Assembly (NCBI GenBank): GCA_029207755.1
Contig: JARCOQ010000012.1
Span: forward strand, 3,616,001-3,680,000
Direction of reading: 5' to 3'
Length of the DNA: 64,000 bases
Origin: Chamaea fasciata
Lineage: Eukaryota > Chordata > Aves > Passeriformes > Sylviidae
Part shown: positions 1 through 13,554 of the stretch, piece after piece
Position numbering within the stretch: the stretch's first letter is position 1
Layout of the letters: the number at the start of each line of letters is the position of its first letter
Program-made: the position numbers and the translations under genes
The notes under the pieces: model-generated
Told to the model about the DNA's origin: nothing
Database searches by the model: none
What the model saw: the letters and a program-made list of their open reading frames with translations, nothing else

Positions 1-3000
1 AGAGGAAAGCTGGGCATTGACTGCACTTCTGCCAGGCAATGTAACCCAGAAGTGAAGAGGGTTTCCACTACTTCCAAAAACTTAGTTTGATAGCATGTAT
101 TGCATCTGTTCATTTTTCCAGTGCCTGAACAGGCAAGAATTGTTTTCAAATCCCATGAGTCATGTTAGTTGTTTTATGGGTTCCATACAAAGTACTAACG
201 TTTTTGACACTAACAATTATAAGTTGTAAGTGAAAAGAGGCCAGGTTTAACCTGCATAATGAAATCATACAAATTAGTCAAAAGAAGACCCAACATGTTA
301 TTTCAGATTCATTGCTGATCCTTGGCGCCCCACTCTCATACAGACATTTGCAAAACACAGCAAAATAAAAGCCTTTCAAATTAAACAAGAAAGTTTAATT
401 AATCTACACCTTGACCTGGACACTTCACATCCTTCCCCAATTCCCAGGATTTATTTAAACATGAGAGCCAAGTCTATGTCTGATTTCCACAAACCTTGTC
501 TCAGACCCTGCAAAAGAGGAAAATGTTCATGCGGAGGAGTTTGGTGTTCTGAAGCGCGAATTGCAGAAGCACATCCTCCATCTCAGGCTTCAGTAACGCC
601 CCTGTGCTGTGCTCCACACGTGTCTATCTCTACATAACTGTACACAAATTCATGTGTGCACAGGGTTAAGCCTCTGCCCTTTGCCATGTCCATGCGCCAG
701 CCTCTGCTGTAGCATCTGTGTGTGCTTTTTGGTCTGCAGAAACAATTTGCCTAAAGGCAAACTGCACAATATGAATTTTGGGAGTGTAAGTTCTATGCCC
801 CAGCTTTCTGACTAACTCTGTAAAGCTGTGCTCAAATCCACTTGCCCTCTCAGGGACTCTGTTTAGGCCTCTGGAAAGAGCAGAAAACAGCTTCTGTTTC
901 CCCAGGGTGGAATACTCAGGAAAGCCCTACAAAGTAATTAAAGAAGCTTCCATCAAGAGCCGACCAGAAAGCCGCAGCAATTTCTCCTTCCCTCACAGTG
1001 AGTCAGCAGAAGTCAGACCTCTTTCCCAAACACAACTGGCCTCTCCAGCATGGATTTACCCCTTTATTTCCCAAGTTGAGACAATCACAGCTTTTTCTGC
1101 TTCAGCAAAATATATTCTGCAGAAGAACAAACCTCTCCTCAGCCTCAAATGTGGCACATTCTGTATCTAAAAATACCTCGGCTACCCTCAGCGGTTTCCA
1201 TTTGCCCTTATATAGGATTATTATAATTAACTCATGGATTTTGTAATTCCCTGATAATGGGAACAATTTTTGGGTAATTAGTAAGGCATTAAAGTTCTTT
1301 TTTTTTCTTTCCCTTCCCTAAATTCATTGCTTGCTTTACAATATTTGAGGCAAACTTTTACCCCCGCTCTACAGCTTTGGTGACTAATGTTTTATGATAG
1401 TCACATTAAATACTCTTGTGCCTGAGAAAAGATGAGGTGCAATTATGCTGAAAGGATATTCTCATCCAAGATACTTAAGGAATTTGAGTCCATTTACTAC
1501 CAAAGCGTGCCTTTAGTAAGACCTTCTCCTTATGTCAAAATGTTGCCCTGAAACCTACATTAAAACAGGATCATTTACAGCGACGTGCACTTCCAAAAGC
1601 CTCACTGTACCCCGTTCCCAAAGCACAAACTGTGGAAACTTGCTGGCAAACCCTCGAGACTTCACAAGGAAAAAGATGACATAGATACAAAAATCATATG
1701 ACAACCTTAATGGCCTTCTGCCCTTTAGCAACGAGGGTAAACCCTCAAGTCCACTCTGGCCTGGAACATAAAACCCATTAAAGCTGGGAAATGAATTTCT
1801 CAGACTAAGTCAACAGTATAGAATATTCAATGAAAGTGCACTAATCTGCGGGCATGTCCATCTCAGTTATACTCTTCCATTACATTACAGTAATTTCCCT
1901 TGAATTGGGATGCTAAGGCCCTTAATGCATTAATGCATGTTTTTGGGCAACCATTACGTTTGTATTCCATGGAGTTTTTGAGAAAACATTTGCATTTAGT
2001 TATTTTTATTCCTCTTCTCAAATTTGACTCTTAACAATCCTACAATACGATTATTTTAATGCAAAAAAAAAAAAAAGTAGTTAATTTCATGCCTATTGTC
2101 AAAGAATTCCACTGAGAATCGATGTGGTGGTATTGCTATGAAAATATCATTTGTTATATTTGCAGCTTTCAGTGGAAACACAGTCAGGTATCCAATACAC
2201 ACATCTAGAAAAATCTACTAGGAATACCTAGGCCAGCATATTTTGTAAGCAAATTAAAAGAAATTTTTTTGGGGAAAAAAAGGCACTTTAATAGCTTTTG
2301 TATATGAAAGGTATCTGGTGACAAAAAGCTAAAGAGTATAAATGAATTAAATTTATTTTTTTCATACAGAGCCAAAAGAAGCTACCAATGTGTAGCTTTC
2401 ACCAACATCAATTAACAATGCAAATATTAAGCAGCTTGGACGAACTCTTAGGTTGCTTATTGATTTATCCATTCTTCTGTGTGGGCTGGTAAATTATTGA
2501 AAATCAGGAGATCTGAACCCAGAGAATGGAAACGCATCAGGGTTTAGGTCATTAGAGAAGAAGTAATAACCGAGAATTAAATAGGTATTACCACAAAATA
2601 TGAAGGCATAGAAGTACTTTTCACGAGTAACTGGGTATAACGAGTGAAAAACGTGCATATTGTGAGGAAAAAGCAAAGGAAAAAACCTGTCACAGTGAAC
2701 CAAACAAACTTGAGAGACAAACCTCCATAAACAAGGGATATAATTCACTCAGTGAAATGATTTTGACTTTTAATTTAAAAAACAAAACAAAACACAAACC
2801 TCCTTCCATTATGAAATTTTTGTTTTCTTTGTGTTATTTCTTATATACAGTTGATAAAATCAGGTGACGACTGGAAACTAGAGTAAGAGGTTAATCGCCC
2901 ACAATGGAAAAAAAGGGGGGAGAAGGGGCACACATCACACAATATCAAAAAGAAAGAGCACAAGTGATGCAGTGCATGCAGAGGGCACACCCTGTACCTT

Positions 3001-6000
3001 TGTTACGTAGCCACCTTGCTGTTCCCATTGACACAGACACCTTTAATGGTTTGGGTGGCAGGAAATTCCTGGAAACTGACACAGAAAATATCAGTGTTAA
3101 AACCACCATAAAAGGACAGTAATGATTACAACCGAATAAATACGTGAGTTTGATCCCTCAAACACCAAATATTTTCAATTTCTTGTTCAGCATGTAGTGG
3201 TAGAACAGCTGGAAGCTGCAGTTTGAGCATTACCATGCGGATTAAAGCAAACTGCAGCACACATAACCAACGCTGCAGCAGGGAACTGCCTCAGCCTCCA
3301 AAGCTGCCCACGCATGAGGAAGATTGAAAATGGCCCAAACTGTAGCACCTGTTGTGCTGTACATTAAATGACAACTGTCAGGCTCTGATTTTTAAACACA
3401 GGAAAAGCACATTTTCAGCAGCAATCCCCTTCAGTGGTGTGCAGTTTGCAGCAGTCACCAGCACCCAGCTCTGCAAGGGGCCGTGCGGGGCTGGCACTGA
3501 GCTCATGGCTGGGCTAAAGCTGTTATTGACACGATGGACAACAGAAGTGCTCAGTGCCGAAGTGCTGGACAGTGAGGGAGAGGGAACAGGCAGGAAAGGA
3601 GCTGCCATGACTGCCCGGCACAGCCATGGGCCCGTGCTCCTCATCTGCCATATCACCAAACCTTGAAGCCGGCTGTGGCAGTTGTACACCTCAACCACAC
3701 AAAGGCTCTGACTTCAGAAGGCTGGAAAGGTGACTCCTTCTATTTCCAGGAACATGGCCCTTTTTATAGTATTCTACACGGACCAATTCCGTTGGTGACA
3801 GGAAGACAAACCTCTTCAGTCACATTGGTCAGACTAGAGGCACACAAGAGAAGTCCCTCCTAAAGAAAAAATGTCAACGTTCTTGCTGTTACCAAAACAT
3901 GTCTCTTGTTTACAGAAAATTTCCTGGGAAAGGAGTTTCAGAAACCAAAACATGTCAGACATGAACCAGGGCTACAGCCAACACAGACTCAGAATATTTT
4001 TCCTTGCAATTGCACTCCTGCCTTCCTTCTGGGACTAATTAGGGCATCAATGGAGCTGCTTCATGCCCCAAACTGTCTCTCTCACTAAGTCTAGAATTAA
4101 TCCTGAAAGGAGATTGGTGTACTTTCTCCAGGAAAGAATTCCACATAAAGGAGAATCACCAGGATCAATAAAAAGTTCAACGAGACAGAGGCAAGAAAAA
4201 GCAGGTGCCTTGGAATGACAGGTTTATACCCTCCCTCTGAAGGTAAACCCCCCAAAATGCCCTCCCGAAGCACAGGACAAACTGCACAGTGCTGCTTGTA
4301 GAATATACCGGGTCAGGTCATCCACGGGAAAGGACCCAGCACTGGTCAGGAAACCAGCTGCACCAAATGAGAATTTCCCAGTCTGACAAGGAATTATTTT
4401 AGTCCATTGTATACCATCATTAAGCCAACTCCAGTTCAAAAACAAGGTTTAGTGCAGCTTATACCTTATTGTACTTAAAACTGTGTTTTTCTAGAGTATG
4501 TGCAATATCTACAGTATTTACAGGAGTGATTCTGTAAAAAAAAAGAAAGAAATTAATTGTCTCAATAGATTTAGAACTGAGAACACAAAGAACAATAAAA
4601 TAAATTTAAAAGGTTAATGTTAAATTAAACATCAACATTTCAAAAATCTGTATTGGATAAAAATTGGAAATTGGTATGTGACATGCTGTAGGTTCTGAAC
4701 ATATGCAGAAACAAAAAAGAAATGAGATATTAAAGAATACAGAGCAAAATGAGCCAATAAGCTGTTCCCCTGGCTGCAGTTGCTAGTGCAAAACTACCTC
4801 AGAAAGAATATCCAATAAGAAAATAAAAACAGGCTAGGAGAATAGTCTAACCACAAAGTATTTGTTTTTTAAATTCCAAACTAGGAAGAGTTAAATATGT
4901 TTATTGAAAGGACTGCTTCAAAGACACAAATAAGAGACAAAACAAAACTGCCTCGTTAGCCCCACTGGAGCAGAATTATTTGCATTGAGCAGTACTTGGT
5001 GTACAGAGCACAGAACCAGTTCCAAGACATCAGCAGAGTTATTTCTGCTTAAGAGCCCTCTCCATATCAAGAAGAGTACCAAAATGCTTCATGAGAATTT
5101 GCATTCATTCTATTCCAGGTTTGAAGAAACTAGATTTTATTTCCCATCCACAGCACACTGTCAGTTTTTATCACTCATCTCCTGTTATGTAACAGAGTGG
5201 GGCTGACACAATCCATCCTGACTGAACAGAACCTCAGTCGTCATCTGCAAAATCTGAAAAAGCATTTCTCTAATGCTGCAGTGACATGAAACGTATTTTA
5301 TTTTTAACATCAGCTTATTTTTTAATACCTGAGGCAAAAACCACTATCAAATAAAATATGTCATTGACACCTGCATTCTCTAAACAGTGCAGCTGCATCA
5401 TCACCATGGCCACTCTCTTGCACAGGGGTACATTAATTCCATACCAGTTCAGCTGACATTTTTGTTCTATGTACTAGTTCATGCATAATCCAGGGCCAAG
5501 TATCTATGAATACACATCAACAACAGCATCAATCACACATGGAAAGCTCAGCTAGAAACAGATTTCTACCCCTTTTACTCTACTGTGACCAAGTACTTAG
5601 ACACCATCAACATCATACTGAACAGAATTTTTCAGTTTCTTAAAGTGAAGCAAATCAATATCTGCTCCCAAGGCTTGTGTATCTGCATTTGCAGTTAATG
5701 TAATGACAGTCATTAAACTCATATATATACATATCTATGAGAAATGAAAACCTTAATATCTAAAGTGTGCATGCAGCATTTTGACACGCATTTCAGCCTG
5801 TACAGCTTGCCAGAGTGCCCTTAATCTGTCACCTACTACCCTTGGTGATGGTGAAGTTAATAATGTCAGGCAATTGACATGAACCTGTGTTGGTGCTGAA
5901 GACACAGCACTACGTGACCCCATTATAAGGAAAAGACCAAAAAAACCCATTTCGCAAGACACTTCTTCGTGGGCTCATTATATTTCCCTAAGATTCTTAT

Positions 6001-8948
6001 GAGGAAATTTAATGAGCCAAATTGGCTCCTAATTATAGCTGCTAAAGCCAATCCATGTGAGAGGTGGTTCTGCTCTCCCTGGTAGCAAACCACTGCATCA
6101 CTTCAGACATTGTTGACACTTCCCCCAAAAGCAGAAGGCTCCAGCAGAAGTCAGCAAGGAGCACAACAGCTTCTGAGGCCCAAAAAGGCTCTGTTCCACT
6201 CTGCCCCTCTGCTCCTCATTTCTGTCTGGTGTTAGGTCACAGCACTCCCAACTCTCCACACAATTTAATGCAACAGTCCAGCCAAAAATACCTGTAACTT
6301 GACTCTACTGACACTCTCCACCAGGTGAGCAGAGGAGCCCAGTGCCCCCTGCCCCTCTTGCAGCAAGGGCCCATCCAGTTCCCAACGTGGAAGTGCCACC
6401 TTGGCTGTCCCCTCAGGCTGCTGCCTGATTTAATTCTCTGCCTTGCTCACACACATCTCTGCCAGCACAGCTGATAGAACATTGCGGGGAAGGGAAAAGA
6501 AAGATGTTTCTGGATGGCAACACAGTCCTATAAACCACTGCTTTAAAAGTAGACTGGTATGAAAATCAATCACTCAAGATAATCCTAAAGAAAAATTAAG
6601 AGAAAAGCAGAAAAGAGATAAAACCAGCACTAAATGGAAAAAATGTGGTAGAAAATAAATGATGTACAGACACTTGGATATCACAAAATTAAAAAAAAAA
6701 AAAAGGAGAAACTGAAGCAGAAAGTAACATCTCAAACCTGAAGTTATTTGCAGACATGCTGTTTTTTAAAAATAGCAAGTAAGCATCTTTCTCAGCAATT
6801 CTCAGATACGCTGATGTAAATCCATTTTATTTAAAACTATGTTGGACATTGTGAATATATCAATGCAAGTGAATATTCTAGGACTCACAGAGAGAAGCCA
6901 AATGAAAAGTAATACTACTTTTAACTTCACAGACATGAAAAAAGCTCAATGGCTCCTATGACTTTACAATACAGCTCACTGAGAGATCTTGGTCTGTTCC
7001 GTCTCAAAGCAGTCAGACCAAACAACAGCTTTTCATGTTTAGTTTCTCCCATGTTTTTCCTATTGATGACATGAACCATAAAACCCGGTCTAGCTTCTAT
7101 CCCATGACATCAAAAAGTAATCTTTGATCTTACTCCCATGGGTCCCTATTGCTACTGAAATATTTGATGTTAACCTATTTGTTTATACGGCAACATTCTC
7201 AAAAAAATCCCTGAGAACACACAAAAGCATGAAATGAGTGTTTTGGTACAATATTTTATTAGAGGACTTGAACAAACTGTCAAACTCAGATCTGCTTCTC
7301 ATGGACGTTGCAATACTTGGCTGGGAAAGATGTTTTGATGTCAACTTCTGAAGTCCAGTAACCCAGGGATCTTTTGTTAGATCACTGTTTCCATAACCAG
7401 GAAAATGCTGCTGGCATCCTCATTTGGATATGCAGCTGTTCCTGGCAAGCTGCTTCCACCTGTGGCCACAAGTTATTTGCTACCCAGGACCTGAAAGCAA
7501 AATCTTTGAGTTTACCCTGCTCTAATTTTACTTTAGGTCTCATCACAAAGTTTCAGTAAACTGCATGAAGCAACCAAACAGAACTTGCTCGTGTGGCAAT
7601 GGCTCTTCATGGGTTGGTTTTGGAAGGACAATACATAAGAGTTAACATTATGTATAATGTTTAGCAAACTGCTTAACAGCTTATTGATTGCCAATAGTTC
7701 AGATAGTGACATTTCTGCTGTAACAATTCCAAGAAAATGTAATGCTTCACGGATTGTGCACATGAAGAAGAGTTCAAAGAGTTCAAAAGCACACTGGGTG
7801 GATTTTGAAAGCTTTATCTAGAATATAAAGGGGCCAAAAGTCTTTGACAAAAGGACTGGGAAGAGCTATCAGCGAGACTGGCACATAGTTTTCATTAAAA
7901 ACAGGCAGCTCATTATTAGCCATTAGGATCTCATAATTCTGATATCACATAGCCAGAGGAGACACGAGTTTGGAAATTACTTCTTATGCAGTTCTCTGGC
8001 TAACAACTGTTCCAATTGCGGATGGGCAGAAGCATTATTTTTATTTCTGGAGGAGAAAAGCTTTAGGTTACATCAACATCAGAAGGGCAGCTCCAGCCTG
8101 GAGGTAACTGAATGTAAGAGGATACAGAGTCTGAACAAACACGGGTCACCTGCATCTCCACTTGGAGGGCAAAGAAAACACTGAGTGACAGCATGCAAAG
8201 GAACAGGGCTCAGGAATGCAGAACTCCACTAAAATCACTGCAGTCATTCCAGGCAGACGCATTTTGCCATAAATTTAGAGCCGGGAAATTGAAAGGGAAG
8301 AGGAAGTTATCCTGTTAAAAAATCCTTCAACTATTTGACTTCCCAACAGCAAAGCTGCTGTAAAACTGTGTACTGACATTTACAGCTCGCACAAGATTAA
8401 TTAAAGCATCAGGAAATAAAACTCTGTAATTAGTCCTGGAAAAGCCGCAGGTGCCAAACTGCTATTTACAGATTGAGGGGATGTAATATTTTAAAATTAA
8501 AAATTGTTATGCATCAACTACAAGGAGACAGAAGGAGAAATGCACAGATAGCTCGAAGAAAATAACACTCAAGCATCAGCAAAAAGATAACTAAAACTTT
8601 GATTACGATGGTTTTGTTAACCTTTTCCTGGTATTTTGGTAAAGAGAACCCACCACTTCTAGAGGGCTAAAAGCCTTCCTGAAGGTATGACCTCCTCCCT
8701 CCCATCTTATTTTCCTAATTTTGTCTGCAAACATTACTCCTAGTAATTTCTTAAATATCTGAGAAGTGATTCAGAATAATATTTTCACCTCTGTCAGACA
8801 GAGGGATGGAAGAAATGTCACCCACAGAAACACCTTTAGCAGGTTTATTTTATTTCTTCCCCCTTTCTGCACTTGGTGCAATCTTATATAAGCCAAACAT
8901 TCCCTTATGAATTAAACATTTGGTGCTTTTGTGGGTCTTGGGGTTTGA

Positions 8949-9006
8949 CTTTTTTGTTTGTTTTCATTTGGTTGGTTGGTTGTTTATGGGTTTGTTTGTT
9001 TTAATT
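8949..9006. repeat. T/G-rich low-complexity tract
   Basis: The tract consists of irregular TTTG and GGTT units with three consecutive 'ggtt' copies near the middle. It is simple sequence with no coding potential. A similar but longer tract occurs at 59,258-59,331. Confidence 0.75.
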
Positions 9007-10777
9007 TTGAAAGTAAGACTTCCTCAGAGCAACCTGAGTCACCAAACTTAAAAATTCATCTGATAGTGGAGGTCTGATCTTTTTGCCCTCTACACAAATT
9101 TAATATAAGATGCCTTATTCTTTGAATAAGAATGCTTTTGGGTTCTGTGCACCAACCACTCCTGCTGGCACAACTTCTTTTCAACCCTTACTGATTTTGT
9201 ATGTTGGCTTCAGGCAGAAAAATGGCTCCTTTAGGGATATTTATCAGGCTTAGGAGTGAAATAAGCAGCAAATGGTCCTTAATGCCAAGCACAGCTCTAC
9301 ACAGGCACAGAAGCAGAGCTTTGAGATGTACATCCAACTTCACACCTGCTCCTAAACTTCAGTGCTTTCATTCTGTTAAAGTTCACTTTCTACCTGCATC
9401 TATTCTTTGTGTCTCAAAGTTAGCTGTAAAAACGTGCTCATCACAGAAATATAGATAAGAACAATGGAATTAAGAGAAATGAGGGAAGCATTTTGTCTTG
9501 GAGAAAGAATAATCTGGAACAAGTGCTGTGGATGGATTTGAAAGAAAATTACAGTAATTTTAAAAATTGTATTAACTTGCTGTGATCTACATAATGGTTC
9601 TACAGCCATTACTGCCTCATTTAGAGCTTCATTTTCTTCTTTTCTATCCATGTTACTCATTATTTGTGCTATTTACACAACCTGTAATGTCAGCCACTAA
9701 TACAGATAAACATCTTGACTAACAAGATGTGAAAGAAGGGTAGGGGAATGTAACATCCCGATGAAGGAAAATTCTTCAAGGTGTCAGCAAGGACAACAGT
9801 CATTCATTTAGGACTAAGTCCACATCCTGGACAAAATGTTACTACTTTCTTTTCAGTTCATATTTAACTTCCATGGCTAATTCCTAAGGTCAGTCACTCC
9901 ATTAACATTGCTTAAGATTAAGAATGAACAGTTTACAAGGAAGTAAAGCTCCCTCACATTTCAGCTAGCTCACAGGTGGGCTCTCTGGGCACAAATACTT
10001 GGCACTGGCACCCTCACCTCATTCCTTGTTTGTGTGTTATACAGAGTATTCATTTTTTTTTTCCTTACAAATTCCAGTTCCAAATGAAATTTGGAGCTGT
10101 ATTACTCATTTGTATGTCCAACTACCAAATATGAAATCTGACAGTTAGGAAAACCTGAACACTTCCATCGCCTTTTCAGAGTTTCACACAAACGAGTCAT
10201 TACAGGCAGTTATTTGGTGAGCACTGTCAAATAATACTAAAATATTAAATACCATAATAATACTCAAATAAGTTGTTTTTTTCTTAAACTATTCACAAAT
10301 TCTTGCTGTTAGAATTGTGTGAATTTTATAGACGAAAATAACTTCTACAACCCCTTGAATTACTGAATCTGTAAAGGGAATTATCTGGAACGAGATGGTT
10401 TCATTATTTTGAGAGCTGGATCACAGTCGTTGAGTAGTAGGTCTTGAATTCAAAACTTTTCAAAGTGAAGAGTTCTGCTGTGATCAAAAGCACAGCAGGT
10501 ACACTTTTTATCCAAATGACTCGAATCACCATGGGAAAATTTAATGAGGGTTTGTCACATGAATTAGATATTTTAAATTCAGCAAATCCAGAACATTCCT
10601 GCCTTGATATTGCAGCTTTGAGAGCCAATGGCATTCTCCACTACATCTTCATGCCTAAGCAAAAACCAGATACACAACCCACTCTTTTGAACTCACTGAA
10701 TTCCTCTCTGGGCAAAAGTAGCAATCGAATAATTGTCAGAAGAAAAAAAATTAGGCCTTTTTAAAATACAAGATTCC

Positions 10778-10844
10778 ACAAAAAAAAACAAAAAACCCCC
10801 AAACAAACAAAACAAAACAACAAAATAACAAAACAAAAACAACC
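10778..10844. repeat. A/C-rich low-complexity tract
   Basis: The tract is made of short A runs separated by single C residues (CAAAA and CAAA units) and one C5 run. It reads as T/G-rich simple sequence on the minus strand, as expected if it derives from the same kind of tract as those at 8,949, 30,160 and 59,258 but lies in the opposite orientation. Confidence 0.75.
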
Positions 10845-11639
10845 TCAAAGACCCCTGAATCCCTAAAGTACAGAAGATAAAAGAGTCCAGATTAGCAACT
10901 TGGCAATAATAAGTCAAACTGCAAGGACAAGGTAAGCTCCTGCCAATGGAAGAGAGAGAAGACACTCAGGGGTTTTTTTTTGCCTGAAAGTATGCTGGAC
11001 AAAGAAATAAATTACTAATATTAAAGAATAAAAATTCCTTTACTTTGAAGAATGTTCTTTTTCAAGGTGTGTATCTTTTCAGCAATTAATCAAGATATCT
11101 GCTTACTCACAGCATTTCCATAGCCCCCGTTTATTCCTGCTAAATCAAAGATAGTGGTTTGAAGCATCGTCCATTCTATTCTTACACAGCGTCTACATTT
11201 TGATTTTGTCAGGGCAGAAATTCTGCACAACATACAATAATGAGAAAAAAACCCCCAAGATATTTAACTACTGAGGAGATTTTTGTTGCCAGAATCACTA
11301 ACCAAACTAAATGGGGCAGTAGTTATTGCAGCGCAAAAAAAATTCCCAACCCAAACCAAGAAGCCCCAACCAACCAACCAACTCCATGTATTCCCTCCTA
11401 ACAGCTGCAACAATTTTCATTCCACTGCACCTAAAACGTTGCTACCAACATACAGCGAGCTCTCTATGCTTCACCTTATGCAACCTACCTACTGAGATTT
11501 ACATATTTATCTGTCTAAAGACCAAGATGCTTGCCAAGGCAGTAGAACACCCAGCAGAACACATTCATATACGCAGTAAGAAAAACACAAGAACTGTACC
11601 TAGGACGTTTCCTCAATGCTGCTCTTTCCAGAGTCACCG

Positions 11640-12430
11640 GGAAGGCTCCAGGCGGATGAGGAGGAACAGCAGCCCCTGTGGGATGGAGGAGATGGACAAA
11701 GACTTTGTCAAACAGCGGGCTGACACCACCGGGGAGAGGCCAAGCCCCCGCAGAGCCACTGCGGGGCTGGTTTCTCAAGAGATTCAATGGGAAAACGGGA
11801 GGAAGGGGCCGCTAACCGAGCTGGTTTGCGCCTCCCCCAGCGCTCCCCGGGGGCCAGCCCGGCACGGGAAGCTGTGAGGGGCCGCTCCGTGCCCGGGAGC
11901 CCCCAGGGAAGGACCGGGAACGGGGAATGTCCGCTGGGCTCCCGGCAGCTCTCCGGGAACGCTGTGCGGCCAGGGAAGAGCCATCCCTGCCGGGCCCGGG
12001 GTGAGCTGAGGGGACAGGCTCCGCTCCGCACACCGGAGGGCAGCGATGGTGCTCTGGGGGAGAGGGGAAAAGCTTCCCCGGGCTGCCCCGGGATTCACTG
12101 CACTCGGCAGCCATGGATTCACTCTGCTCCAGCCTCCTGTGAGAAGCTCGGCAGAGTCCTTACCTGGGGCTCAACGGAGCGGAGGAGGCCTGCCCTGAGA
12201 GGCGCCCTTACTTCAGCCTTCTCACAAACTCCTGGTCCTGAAGAGGGTGAGGAGCCACTGAAGGCCTGAGGAGGAATTCCTGTGTGTCCCCACTCAGCTG
12301 AGGGAGCGCCTTGAGGAGAGGGAAGGCTGAGGATGGAGGTGGGCGCCCAGCAGGTGAGGAAGGGGGTTCCCAGCACTGCTGGTGCCCCTGCCCGGGGAGG
12401 AGGAGGAGGAGGAGGAGGAGGAAGAACAGA
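11640..12430. promoter_or_regulatory. CpG island, candidate bidirectional promoter
   Basis: By hand count the core 11,701-12,120 has 133 C, 159 G and 31 CpGs in 420 bases, which is 69.5% G+C with observed/expected CpG about 0.62. This meets the usual CpG-island criteria, whereas the surrounding tens of kilobases are AT-rich. Islands of this size usually mark transcription start sites of vertebrate genes or long non-coding RNAs. Good 5' splice-site matches occur on both strands: minus strand CCCCAG|GTAAGG with the intron beginning at 12,163, minus strand GAA|GTAAGG at 12,211, and plus strand CAG|GTGAGGA with the intron beginning at 12,354. There is no TATA box that I can see, which is normal for island promoters. 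Several overlapping open frames cross the island in all frames, but this is a side effect of high G+C and none is recognised. The transcripts' identity is unknown. Confidence 0.65.
12396..12422 (+). repeat. (GGA)n microsatellite
   Basis: About nine uninterrupted GGA trinucleotides sit at the right end of the CpG island. In one frame they would encode glycine and in another arginine, giving artificial homopolymer peptides. The purine-strand triplet repeat can form triplex or G-rich structure near a promoter, which is a general property and not shown here. Confidence 0.9.
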
Positions 12431-12480
12431 GCACCACCGGGCTGTAAGGCCCCACAGAACCTTTCTCAGGAGCAGAGGGA

Positions 12481-12900
12481 TTGCGGAAAATATAAATTTT
12501 AAAAGATTAAACACGTGTGTATGGTTTATGTAGAGAAAACCAAGTGCGACAAAATGTAGGTGCGCTGACGCTTTAAGGCAGATCCTCTAAACTGCCGTAA
12601 TTCCCCCCGAAAAGTTAATGTTTGTGCTTTTTGCTTTATAGATTCCAGGAAAGAAAAGCGCTTAACACATTTCATTTAAAGGACATAAACGTGCAACTAA
12701 GAGTATTTGAGTTGTTTAGCCTAAATATCAGTTTCAGTGATGTTCATCAACATAACTCTTCTTTCAAAATTGGTTATGACGCCTTCAAACGGTATTATCA
12801 GACTGTAATTGCCAAAGCTTTTTGCGAATGCCTACAACGGATTTCACTGAAAAATGTTTATACAGTTCTTTAATATCGGCTGCCATGTGTAAACATTCTC
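12481..12900. promoter_or_regulatory. AT-rich CpG-undepleted shore of the island
   Basis: Hand counting 12,481-12,900 gives 74 C, 76 G and 15 CpGs, which is 36% G+C with CpG observed/expected about 1.1. In methylated vertebrate DNA of this composition, strong CpG depletion is normal. The stretch is therefore likely to have been unmethylated in the germ line or kept by selection. It contains one 83-codon open frame (12,622-12,873) of unrecognised sequence. That frame spans most of the segment, but its composition and lack of a known family do not support calling a protein. It could be a first exon or first-intron regulatory element of a rightward transcript, a conserved non-coding element, or a young insertion not yet depleted. 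Confidence 0.4.
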
Positions 12901-13511
12901 GGTTGTAACAGATATAACCATGTGGAGAATACAAAACTGCACAGAAGTGAGCAAAGTGGAAACAATTAGAAAAAAATTACCCCAGGTTGTTTGGGTCTGT
13001 ATTCAAACCATAGTAACAGTGACTGATACGTCATTTTGGATCAAGAACGGGCTAGCTTGGTCTTGGAAATTGCCTTAATGAGCCGTAAGAGTCTACAATT
13101 TCAACCATTTAAATTAACTTGAGTGTGTTATCATTCAACAGCAGAGAACTTATGCTAATAGGATTATTGTTCTATTAAAAATAGTGCTAATTTGGGGCTT
13201 TAAGAATACAGATGTACAGCTCAAATGTTGTGTTCTTGTTAGCCGTGCAGTAGAACATGACATAAAGTAGCTATTTTGTCATTGTCAGAAACAAAATGGC
13301 TCTAGTGAACAATGGATTGCACATCTTTTCATTAGGGGAGGGACCGTACTTGTCAGCAAAACAAAGTGACTCAGAAAACATTAGTGGATAAAAGTAATAA
13401 GGGAAAGCTGTTGCCAATGGAAGGAAAAAGGGGAGAAATGTGTTTCTCAGCTGTGGTGTTATTTGCTGGAAACCAAAGCTGTAAAGCTACCTCACATATA
13501 AAAAAAAAGAA

Positions 13512-13554
13512 AAAAAATCTGATTTTAATGGAAAAAAAAAATCTGATTTTAGTG
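13512..13554 (+). repeat. Short direct repeat with A runs
   Basis: Two neighbouring copies of an A-run followed by 'tctgatttta.tgg' differ at one base. The arrangement suggests a recent local duplication about 20 bases long, probably by slippage between the A runs. Confidence 0.8.

Larger units (their letters stand above)
1..11600. other. AT-rich unique non-coding DNA, left flank
   Basis: I found no convincing exon, RNA gene or interspersed repeat in this stretch. All open frames are short (at most about 106 codons), unrelated to any family I know and lacking convincing splice signals. In seven sampled 60-base lines the + strand tends to carry more A than T and more C than G (for example 5,521-5,580: A21, T14, C18, G7), although individual lines vary. 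It holds only low-complexity runs: A14 near 2,066 and 6,690, a T/G-rich tract at 8,949-9,006 and an A/C-rich tract at 10,778-10,844. A small G+C-richer patch lies at about 3,260-3,680. If the island at 11.6-12.4 kb is a divergent promoter, this would be intron of a leftward transcript; that is inference. Confidence 0.6.

Noticed and set aside
3352..3698. Overlapping plus- and minus-strand open frames of 104-106 codons in a G+C-richer patch
   Set aside because: Both strands are open over the same bases, there are no splice signals or family resemblance, and it looks like a compositional patch.
11326..12514. Several overlapping open frames of 90-180 codons on both strands across the CpG island
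   Set aside because: High G+C lowers stop-codon frequency in all frames at once. No frame shows a known domain, and the Pro/Gly/Arg/Ala-rich composition simply mirrors the base composition.
12311..12533. Open frames with poly-Gly or poly-Arg at the GGA repeat
   Set aside because: The homopolymers are the three frame readings of a microsatellite, and there is no supporting coding context.
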